Source: Shewanella sp. MR-4 (lineage in GTDB: Bacteria > Pseudomonadota > Gammaproteobacteria > Enterobacterales > Shewanellaceae). Taken from it: a stretch of DNA of 64,000 nucleotides. The stretch covers positions 1,857,001 to 1,921,000 of the forward strand of contig NC_008321.1 in the NCBI RefSeq assembly GCF_000014685.1, given 5' to 3'. Every line of letters begins with the position of its first letter. Position 1 is the first letter of the stretch. The notes under the pieces are model-generated. The model saw nothing but the letters and a program-made list of their open reading frames with translations. It did no database searches and was not told the DNA's origin. Below are positions 42,631-49,640 of the stretch, in pieces. The position numbers were made by a program, and so were the translations under genes.

Positions 42631-43122
42631 CTATCTTTGACATCCCGTTAGACGCTGACTATTGAGTAATTCGAGAGAGTAGGTTTGCTCCTGTTGCTGC
42701 TGATGGCGGTAATCCCTAAGGCAATCGAGCACCAATGGGCTACGAAGCTGCTCCATTTTGGCTTCGATTTGCTCAAAGCTCAGCCAATGGGCTGCATCGA
42801 TATCCGCATCCTGTGGCTGAGGGGGGAGCAGTGCATCAACTTGTACGAAAAAGGTAAAGCGCACAAAAGCGAGTGCTTCACTGGCACTAAACTGATAAAT
42901 CCCCACTAAGCCTTGGGGCTCAAGATTCAGCCCCGTTTCTTCGAGCACTTCACGTTTACAGGCTTGGATCAGACTCTCATTCGCTTCTAAATGTCCGGCG
43001 GGCTGGTTAAAGCGCTGCTCGCCATCGATCCACTCTTCCACTAACAGATACTTATCTTCGGTAGGCGCGTGGATAATACAGGCCACAGTCACATTGGGTT
43101 TGTATCTGAGTTTTTCTGCCAC
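42631..43122 (-). CDS. nudJ: Nudix hydrolase NudJ (phosphatase)
   Basis: A Nudix pyrophosphohydrolase that in E. coli acts on the HMP-pyrophosphate and on nucleotide di/triphosphates. The 163-residue product has the complete Nudix box GHLEANESLIQACKREVLEETGL and the TVACIIHA strand at the N-terminus; the C-terminal LRSPLVLDCLRDY also resembles E. coli NudJ. I prefer the GTG at 43122 (MAEKLRYKPN), 8 bases after AAGG, over the GTG at 43131, which would be only 3 codons longer. The neighbours mnmA and rluE match E. coli gene order. Confidence 0.9.
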   Translation of the reverse strand: MAEKLRYKPNVTVACIIHAPTEDKYLLVEEWIDGEQRFNQPAGHLEANESLIQACKREVLEETGLNLEPQGLVGIYQFSASEALAFVRFTFFVQVDALLPPQPQDADIDAAHWLSFEQIEAKMEQLRSPLVLDCLRDYRHQQQQEQTYSLELLNSQRLTGCQR

Positions 43123-43192
43123 GCTAATCACCTTCTTATCTGTTGGTTGGGCACTGCGATATCCTGTTTAGTGCTCTCGCGGTGTTACATCA

Positions 43193-43978
43193 CTAAGCCA
43201 TTTGGATGCATTTATGCTCACCCGTAGCTAAATCATCTAGACTCCATTGACCTATTTTATAACGAATGAGTCTTAAGGTCGGAAAACCAATATGGGCCGT
43301 CATCCGTCGAACTTGGCGATTGCGTCCTTCATGGATTTGAATTTCCAGCCAAGTGGTAGGGATGTTTTTTCGCTCACGGATCGGCGGATTACGCGGCCAA
43401 ACATTCGGCGTCGCCATGATGCTGACCTTCGCTGGGAGTGTCATACCATCTTTTAATTCAACCCCTTGGCGCAGTTTCGCCAAATCTGCTTCCGTAGGTT
43501 TTCCCTCGACTTGCACCCAATAGGTTTTAAAGGTTTTCTTTTTCGGCTCAGTCAGTTTGGCCTGAAGTTGACCATCGTTGGTGAGGAGTAATAAGCCTTC
43601 ACTGTCGCGATCCAATCGCCCTGCGGCATACACACCAGGAATAGGGATGTAATCCTTTAAGGTCTTGCGGCCTTGCTCATCGGTAAATTGGCATAGGACA
43701 TCGAACGGCTTATTAAATAAGACGATCATCGGATCGCCTTGGGGTTTTGTACGCGTTGTTGAGGAATGCCTTTGCGGGCGTGATTTAGCTCCTCCGCGTT
43801 CAGAACTGTTTCGCTCAGAAGTACCTCCCCGCTGTAAACCTGGCGTGGCAGCTCTGGCAAAGTTATTGGTCTTCTTGTTGCTTGCGCGGCTATCAGCTTG
43901 ATTGTCGCGCTTAAATGAAGTGCGTTGGCTGCGGGCGCGGGTGTTTGATGTTGTTGCTGGTGTACTGTTTTTGTTCAT
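43193..43978 (-). CDS. rluE: 23S rRNA pseudouridine(2457) synthase RluE
   Basis: A pseudouridine synthase of the RsuA/RluB family that isomerises U2457 of 23S rRNA. The catalytic domain covers about residues 82-261: VLFNKPFDVLCQFTDEQGRK, the catalytic Asp in AAGRLDRDSEGLLLLTNDG, and GRNRQVRRMTAHIGFPTLRLIRY. The first 80 residues are a low-complexity basic Ser/Thr/Arg-rich tail, longer than in E. coli RluE (217 residues); it could be an RNA-binding extension. If translation instead began at the internal ATG of MIVLFNKP, it would be a normal-length enzyme. It is divergent from icd, as in E. coli. Confidence 0.9.
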   Translation of the reverse strand: MNKNSTPATTSNTRARSQRTSFKRDNQADSRASNKKTNNFARAATPGLQRGGTSERNSSERGGAKSRPQRHSSTTRTKPQGDPMIVLFNKPFDVLCQFTDEQGRKTLKDYIPIPGVYAAGRLDRDSEGLLLLTNDGQLQAKLTEPKKKTFKTYWVQVEGKPTEADLAKLRQGVELKDGMTLPAKVSIMATPNVWPRNPPIRERKNIPTTWLEIQIHEGRNRQVRRMTAHIGFPTLRLIRYKIGQWSLDDLATGEHKCIQMA

Positions 43979-44156
43979 GCTGTGGCTATATAGTCGCTGT
44001 AAGCTGACGACGAACTTAAAAGTTTGAGGACGTGGGTCAGTAATCTGTACACAGTGTACTTGGCATTCGCCGTTAGTGGAATTTGAATATTACTGTGAAT
44101 GCTCTATGATGTCGGCCTGAAAATGTGATCTACGCCTAAATGTTTGTTAGGTATTA

Positions 44157-44294
44157 ATGAGTCGATTTACCCACGTTGGCGAACGCAAAGAGGATGTTGC
44201 CGCGGGTTTTGAGGTAGCTAAGGCGTTCACGATTGCCTCGATAGAGAATTCCGCCGTGCCAATGTTTGTTCGTCATGATATAAAATTATTATAA
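44157..44294 (+). CDS. Possible 45-residue small ORF before icd
   Basis: ATG at 44157 opens a 45-codon frame (MSRFTHVGERKEDVAAGFEV...) ending TAA at 44294, with TTAGG 6 bases upstream and icd starting 34 bases later. Codon composition looks protein-like (GGC GAA CGC AAA GAG GAT). I do not recognise the peptide. It may be a leader peptide, a real small protein or a decayed gene. The rest of the 350-base region 43979-44328 shows nothing else certain. Confidence 0.35.
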   Translation: MSRFTHVGERKEDVAAGFEVAKAFTIASIENSAVPMFVRHDIKLL

Positions 44295-44328
44295 AAATAT
44301 TAAATTTTACAATAATGTAGGATGTAAC

Positions 44329-46554
44329 ATGAAAGATAACTCACCAACAATTATTTATACCGAAACCGATGAAGCGCCAGCACTGGCAACGCTTTCTCTG
44401 TTACCTATCATCAAAACCTTTACCGATGCGGCGGGTGTTGCGGTTGAAACCCGTGATATTTCTTTATCGGGCCGTGTGATTGCAAATTTCCCTGAAAAAC
44501 TGACTGACGCGCAAAAAATTGGCGATCACTTAGCTGAGCTGGGCGAATTAGCCAATCAACCTGAAGCAAACATCATCAAACTGCCAAACATCAGTGCCTC
44601 GATTCCGCAGTTAAAAGCCTGTATTTTAGAGCTGCAACAGAAAGGTTACGACATTCCAAATTATCCTGACGAGCCAAAGACTGACGAAGAAAAGTCTATC
44701 AAAGCCCGTTACGACAAGATCAAAGGCAGTGCGGTAAACCCAGTACTGCGTGAAGGTAACTCTGATCGCCGCGCGCCGCTTTCAGTGAAAAACTTCGCCA
44801 AGAAAAACCCGCACTCTATGGGTAAATGGAGTAAAGAGTCACAATCTCACGTTGCTCACATGAGCGAAGGTGACTTCTACGGTAGCGAGCAGTCTGTGAC
44901 TCTGGCTAACGCCGACACAGTTAACATCGTATTGTCGCAAAAAGACGGTCAAGACGTGGTATTGAAATCTGGCCTGAAACTGCTAGCTGGTGAGATCATC
45001 GACGCGTCAGTGATGAGCAAAAAAGCCTTAGTGAGCTTCTTTGAGCGTGAAATCTCCAATGCCAAGGCCGAAAACGTGTTGTTATCACTGCACCTTAAAG
45101 CCACCATGATGAAAGTGTCTGATCCCATTATGTTCGGCCACGCAGTGAAAGTGTTCTTCAAACCTGTGTTTGATAAACATGCGTCATTATTTGCTGAGCT
45201 AGGCGTTGATGTGAACAACGGCTTTGGCGATGTATACGCCAAAATCGCTGGTTTACCCGCCGATGTCCGTGCACAAATTGAAGCCGATATCGCTGCTGTT
45301 TATGCTGAGCGCCCAGCGCTGGCGATGGTGGATTCTGATAAAGGCATCACCAACTTACACGTACCAAGCGACATCATTATCGATGCTTCTATGCCTGCGG
45401 CGATTCGTTCATCAGGCCAAATGTGGGGCCCTGATGGCAAGTTGCACGACACTAAAGCGCTGATCCCAGACCGTTGCTACGCGGGTGTGTATCAAGAAAC
45501 TATCGCTTTCTGTAAAGAACACGGAGCCTTCGATCCAAGCACTATGGGCAGTGTGCCAAACGTTGGTCTGATGGCGCAAAAAGCCGAAGAATACGGTAGC
45601 CACGATAAAACCTTCGAAATCCCAGCCGATGGCGTAGTTAACGTGATTGATGCCAGTGGCAAAGTGTTAATGAGCCACAACGTTGAAGCGGGCGATATTT
45701 GGAGAATGTGCCAAGTTAAAGATGCGCCAATTCGCGACTGGGTGAAATTAGCTGTACGCCGTGCACGCTTAAGCAATACTCCTGCGGTATTCTGGTTAGA
45801 TGCGAATCGTGCCCACGATGCGCAGCTGATTGCTAAAGTGAAGCAATATCTGCCTGAGCATGATACAAGCGGTTTAGAAATCAGCATCATGTCACCAGAA
45901 GAAGCGACTCGTTTCTCATTAGTGCGTATTAAAGAAGGTAAAGATACTATTTCTGTTACCGGTAACGTACTGCGTGACTACCTGACTGACTTATTCCCAA
46001 TTCTCGAACTGGGTACCAGTGCTAAGATGCTGTCTATCGTGCCATTAATGAATGGTGGCGGCCTGTTCGAAACGGGTGCGGGCGGTAGTGCGCCTAAACA
46101 CGTACAACAGGTTGAAAAAGAAGGTCACTTACGTTGGGACTCTCTGGGTGAATTCCTGGCTTTAGCGGCTTCTTTAGAGCATTTAAGCCAAACAGTGGGT
46201 AACCCTAAGGCACAAGTACTGGCGGATACTTTAGATCAAGCCATCGGTCAGTTCTTAGATAGCAATAAGTCGCCATCAAGACGCGTTGGTGAACTAGATA
46301 ACCGTGGTAGCCATTTCTATCTGGCGATGTACTGGGCACAAGCATTAGCTGCACAAAGCAAAGACGAGCAGTTACAAGCTCACTTTATTCCACTGGCTCA
46401 CGCACTAGCTGCCAATGAGCAAGTGATTGTTGCTGAGTTAAACAATGCGCAAGGTGCACCAGTGGATTTAGGCGGTTACTACCGTTTAGATGCTGCAAAA
46501 GCTGAAAAAGCCATGCGCCCAAGTGAAACACTGAACAAGTTATTAATTGCTTAA
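44329..46554 (+). CDS. icd: Monomeric NADP-dependent isocitrate dehydrogenase
   Basis: TCA-cycle enzyme converting isocitrate to 2-oxoglutarate with NADPH. At 741 residues it is the monomeric (type II) IDH, unrelated in length and sequence to the homodimeric E. coli Icd of 416 residues. Recognisable segments are MKDNSPTIIYTETDEAPALAT at the start, DRRAPLSVKNFAKKNPHSMGKWS in the active site, and LEISIMSPEEATRFSLVRIKEG and GGGLFETGAGGSAPKHVQQ near the nucleotide pocket. AGGATG precedes the ATG. The gene is followed by an IS remnant, so its native terminator may have been replaced by the hairpin at 46588-46609. Confidence 0.96.
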   Translation: MKDNSPTIIYTETDEAPALATLSLLPIIKTFTDAAGVAVETRDISLSGRVIANFPEKLTDAQKIGDHLAELGELANQPEANIIKLPNISASIPQLKACILELQQKGYDIPNYPDEPKTDEEKSIKARYDKIKGSAVNPVLREGNSDRRAPLSVKNFAKKNPHSMGKWSKESQSHVAHMSEGDFYGSEQSVTLANADTVNIVLSQKDGQDVVLKSGLKLLAGEIIDASVMSKKALVSFFEREISNAKAENVLLSLHLKATMMKVSDPIMFGHAVKVFFKPVFDKHASLFAELGVDVNNGFGDVYAKIAGLPADVRAQIEADIAAVYAERPALAMVDSDKGITNLHVPSDIIIDASMPAAIRSSGQMWGPDGKLHDTKALIPDRCYAGVYQETIAFCKEHGAFDPSTMGSVPNVGLMAQKAEEYGSHDKTFEIPADGVVNVIDASGKVLMSHNVEAGDIWRMCQVKDAPIRDWVKLAVRRARLSNTPAVFWLDANRAHDAQLIAKVKQYLPEHDTSGLEISIMSPEEATRFSLVRIKEGKDTISVTGNVLRDYLTDLFPILELGTSAKMLSIVPLMNGGGLFETGAGGSAPKHVQQVEKEGHLRWDSLGEFLALAASLEHLSQTVGNPKAQVLADTLDQAIGQFLDSNKSPSRRVGELDNRGSHFYLAMYWAQALAAQSKDEQLQAHFIPLAHALAANEQVIVAELNNAQGAPVDLGGYYRLDAAKAEKAMRPSETLNKLLIA

Positions 46555-46577
46555 CGATTTATCGTTAACTTAGCATT

Positions 46578-46795
46578 GTCTCGTCCTGAAATAAGTTGAC
46601 ACTTATTTCCATCTAAAACGCTCGATGAACCTCATCGGGCGTTTTGTATTTTAAGGCCAAATGTGGCCGTCGTTTATTATAGATGGCGACCGCTTCTGCC
46701 ACCATCTGTCGCACCTCCTCCAGCGTTGCGGGCTTATGTGGCTTTGTTCGCTGAGTCGATTTAGGAAACAAAGCCCCCAAGGCTTGTTCTTATGC
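46578..46795 (-). mobile_element. IS3-family transposase OrfB tail, remnant
   Basis: The minus strand encodes the last about 60 codons of an IS3-type OrfB: ...STQRTKPHKPATLEEVRQ, then VAIYNKRRPHLALKYKTPDE and VHRAF plus stop. An in-frame stop just upstream ends the remnant at about 46790. It carries a perfect 9-bp inverted repeat (46588-46596 with 46601-46609) identical to the one at 4077-4098. The two remnants share the same end and orientation. Both lack the other end and the rest of the element. Confidence 0.85.
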
Positions 46796-46965
46796 ATTAG
46801 TATTTGCTAGTCTAGCCCGCATACTAAGGGTTTTGCTTTGGCATGGATCGTTTAGGACATTGGAACTTAGCTTTCTAATCAGGCACCTTTGTCTGCCTCT
46901 TTGCTTTAGAACCGAGCATACTTTCGATCTAAACAAACTTTCGATGTAAACATACTCACAACGGC

Positions 46966-47011
46966 TTAGGGACGACCCTAAATACGCCGATATCAATTTG
47001 GGGACGACCCC
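46966..47011 (+). promoter_or_regulatory. Guanidine-II (mini-ykkC) riboswitch upstream of the SugE/Gdx exporter
   Basis: Two tandem hairpins carry ACGA tetraloops: TTAGGG-ACGA-CCCTAA (46966-46981) and GGGG-ACGA-CCCC (47000-47011), separated by 18 bases. This is the guanidine-II riboswitch architecture (two GC-rich stems with ACGR loops, each binding one guanidinium). GGGAG, the ribosome-binding sequence of the gene at 47027, begins 5 bases after the second stem, so translation control is likely. The exporter gene immediately downstream is the expected target. Confidence 0.95.
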
Positions 47012-47026
47012 GTATGGGAGTTCTCT

Positions 47027-47341
47027 ATGAGCTGGTTTCTATTAATTCTTGCTGGGCTATTTGAAATTGGTTGGGCCATCGGGCTTAAGTACACCGACGG
47101 ATTTAGCCGCCTCTGGCCGAGTGTCTTTACTGTGTTCTCCATGACAGTGAGTGTGGTGCTATTGGGGCTGGCGGTGAAACAGCTACCAATAGGCACGGCC
47201 TATGGGGTTTGGGTCGGCATCGGTGCCATGGGCACCGCGATTGCGGGCATTATTCTCTTAGGCGAAGGGGTAAGCTTGCTGAAAATTGTCAGTTTAATCC
47301 TCATTTTGCTTGGTGTTCTTGGTTTAAAACTCGCTCATTAA
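47027..47341 (+). CDS. gdx: SMR-family guanidinium exporter (Gdx/SugE)
   Basis: A 104-residue, four-helix small multidrug resistance protein of the SugE type; members under guanidine riboswitches export guanidinium in exchange for protons. The essential Glu lies in helix 1 (LAGLFEIGWAIGLKYTDGF), as in SugE/Gdx, and WVGIGAMGTAIAGIILLGE marks helix 3. The N-terminus MSWFLLILAG is typical. A guanidine-II riboswitch stands directly upstream, which makes guanidinium a much better substrate than quaternary ammonium drugs. No further gene is close downstream. Confidence 0.93.
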   Translation: MSWFLLILAGLFEIGWAIGLKYTDGFSRLWPSVFTVFSMTVSVVLLGLAVKQLPIGTAYGVWVGIGAMGTAIAGIILLGEGVSLLKIVSLILILLGVLGLKLAH

Positions 47342-47488
47342 TCAATTCACTTCCCCAAGGAAGCGCTCGCCCCAGATGTATACGATTGGTAAAGATGTTT
47401 GAAGAAATCTAGGAATATTCTCCTGAAAAAACAACGCATCTTAGACGGTAATCGAGATTGCCAATCGTATGCATCGTCTATTGTCTCT

Positions 47489-47503
47489 GGTAATTAAGTT
47501 ACA
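47489..47503. promoter_or_regulatory. HexR-like palindrome upstream of gnd
   Basis: GGTAATTAAGTTACA is a 13/15 match to the HexR consensus as I recall it (TGTAATwwwATTACA). It lies 66 bases before the gnd ATG and covers the expected -35 element for the TATAAT at 47512-47517. A repressor at this place would block the promoter. Confidence 0.6.
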
Positions 47504-47511
47504 AAGCCCGA

Positions 47512-47517
47512 TATAAT
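47512..47517 (+). promoter_or_regulatory. Perfect -10 element of the gnd promoter
   Basis: TATAAT, 52 bases before the gnd start codon. No good -35 hexamer stands 16-18 bases upstream; that position is occupied by the HexR-like palindrome. Confidence 0.5.
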
Positions 47518-47569
47518 TACACCTCCAAATTGGTTATTTCTAACCTCTGTGACCCGTGGGAATTATATA

Positions 47570-49096
47570 ATGCAAAACCACAGCAATCTTAATGACATTG
47601 GCGTGATTGGCCTTGGCGTGATGGGCAAAAACCTCGCGCTAAACATTGCCGACAATCAATATCGCGTCAGTGCCTTCGACCTCGATCCTGTTAAAGTCAA
47701 CGGTGTTTTACAGCAAGAAAAACAAGAACGTGTAGGACAGGATCTGCGAATTACAGGCTGTGCTAATCTTTCAGAAATGTTAGCAAGCCTCGCTCAACCC
47801 CGTATTCTCGTGCTCTCAGTCCCTGCGGGGGCGCCTGTGGATGGGGTATGTCATGCCTTGATTTCTGCCGGTATCGAAGCGGACGACATCGTTATCGATA
47901 CGGGCAACAGTCTTTGGACGGACACCGTTGAACGCGAAAAGCGTTACCAAGGGAAATTTATCTTCTTCAGCTCGGCGGTTTCGGGCGGGGAAGTGGGTGC
48001 TCGTTTTGGCCCTTCATTAATGCCAAGTGGCGATCTTGGAGCTTGGCAGCATGTGGCGCCGATTTGGAAGGCCATTGCTGCTAAGGTTGATCCTCAAACT
48101 GGGCTGCCGATTGAGCGTTTTGAGCCGGGTAATCCCGTGACCGAAGGTGAGCCTTGCACGACCTATATTGGTCCTGCTGGCGCCGGACATTATGTGAAAA
48201 TGGTGCATAACGGGATTGAATACGCCGATATGCAGCTGATTTGCGAAGCCTATCAGTTAATGCACGATGGCTTAGGCATGAGTGCAGCTCAAGTGGGTGA
48301 GGTGTTTGAACGCTGGAATAAGGGCAGTTTAAACAGCTATCTGATGGGGATCAGCGCCGAGGTGCTCAAACAGGCGGATCCGCTAACCGGTCTGCCATTA
48401 GTTGAGATGATCCTCGATAAAGCTGGTCAAAAGGGCACTGGCCTTTGGACTGCGGTGAGCAGTTTGCAAATTGGTTGTCCGGCTCCCACTATTGCCGAAG
48501 CGGTTTATGCGCGCGCGGTGAGCACCCAAAAATCCCTCCGTGTTGAGCTTAGTAAAAAGCTCGCAGGTCCTGTCTCTGTGGCGATGGATGATGCTCAAAA
48601 AGCCGTCTTAATCGATGCCTTAGAGAGTGCGCTCTATTGCGCTAAAGTGTGTTGCTACGCGCAGGGCTTCCAATTGATGGCGATGACGGCGCAGGAGCAA
48701 AAATGGCAGCTCGATTTTGCTGAAATCGCGAAGATTTGGCGTGCGGGTTGTATTATTCGTGCCACCTTCTTGCAATCTATCACTCAAGCTTATCAAGCGG
48801 ATGCGGACTTAAGCTGTTTATTGATGGCCGACACCTTTGCAACTACCTTGTCGGAAAAACAAACCGAGTGGCGCAGTGCTGTGGCGGCGGCTGTGATGCA
48901 AGGGATCCCCGTGCCTTGCATTAGTTCGGCATTGGCCTATTACGACAGTTATCGCAGCGAGACCCTGCCAGCAAACTTGCTTCAAGGTCAAAGGGACTTT
49001 TTCGGTGCCCACACCTTTGAGCGCTCAGATAAGCCCGCTGGCGAGAAATATCATTTAGATTGGAGTGCCCCAAACAGGGTATTAATCAAACTCTAA
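47570..49096 (+). CDS. gnd: 6-phosphogluconate dehydrogenase, decarboxylating
   Basis: Oxidative pentose-phosphate pathway enzyme: 6-phosphogluconate to ribulose-5-phosphate with CO2 and NADPH. The 508-residue protein has the Rossmann motif IGVIGLGVMGKNLALNIADN, the substrate segments SSAVSGGEVGARFGPSLMPSG, the catalytic Lys in GPAGAGHYVKMVHNGIEY, and the C-terminal arm HTFERSDKPAGEKYHLDWS. It is about 40 residues longer than E. coli Gnd (468). I start at the ATG at 47570 (MQNHSNLNDIG); an in-frame start at 47549 would add seven residues with no gain. A HexR-like site overlaps its promoter and a terminator follows. Confidence 0.95.
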   Translation: MQNHSNLNDIGVIGLGVMGKNLALNIADNQYRVSAFDLDPVKVNGVLQQEKQERVGQDLRITGCANLSEMLASLAQPRILVLSVPAGAPVDGVCHALISAGIEADDIVIDTGNSLWTDTVEREKRYQGKFIFFSSAVSGGEVGARFGPSLMPSGDLGAWQHVAPIWKAIAAKVDPQTGLPIERFEPGNPVTEGEPCTTYIGPAGAGHYVKMVHNGIEYADMQLICEAYQLMHDGLGMSAAQVGEVFERWNKGSLNSYLMGISAEVLKQADPLTGLPLVEMILDKAGQKGTGLWTAVSSLQIGCPAPTIAEAVYARAVSTQKSLRVELSKKLAGPVSVAMDDAQKAVLIDALESALYCAKVCCYAQGFQLMAMTAQEQKWQLDFAEIAKIWRAGCIIRATFLQSITQAYQADADLSCLLMADTFATTLSEKQTEWRSAVAAAVMQGIPVPCISSALAYYDSYRSETLPANLLQGQRDFFGAHTFERSDKPAGEKYHLDWSAPNRVLIKL

Positions 49097-49111
49097 ATAA
49101 ATCGTACAAAG

Positions 49112-49133
49112 GCCCCTAAATAGGGGCTTTTTT
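49112..49133 (+). terminator. Terminator of gnd
   Basis: GCCCCT (49112-49117) and AGGGGC (49122-49127) around AAAT, followed by six T. Confidence 0.92.
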
Positions 49134-49640
49134 ATCGGGTTAATTTATTATGACAACCAATAATTGTATGAACATTGTTAACTAAATAATGGGTTAACCG
49201 TTTATCATTCTATATTTTTAATGCTATTTATTTTGATGTTGCAAAATTTTAATAGAACATAAATATTAAAAAATGTAAAAAATTATGTATATTTAATGGT
49301 TTATCGTTCTGTAACTTACATAAAAATTAAATAACTAACCCTATGTTATTTATGTGATTTATATTATTAAATAAGTCTTTATTATTATTTTTTATTATCC
49401 ATTTATAATTTGATTCGCTTATAAATTGACCTGATTAAATTATTCAGTTTTCCATTCTATTTATATTTGTTTTTACAATTATTTCTTTTATGTTAAACCT
49501 TTGCTTCCCTTTTGAAACTTGTATTTTATAAGGATTAATAGGGTATAACTAAAATAACAGCACTTAATGCGGAATATGATTTATCAATTTATTAAGCCAA
49601 ATTAAGTTGCATGAAGTAATGACAAGAAGGAATGTCTACT
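49134..49640. other. Very AT-rich promoter region of the kexin-like protease
   Basis: About 500 bases with no gene. The part from 49140 to about 49500 is strikingly AT-rich (many TTTATTATT and AAATTAA runs) compared with the genes on both sides. It probably holds the promoter of the protease gene and may bind an H-NS-like silencer; I see no specific operator. Confidence 0.6.
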
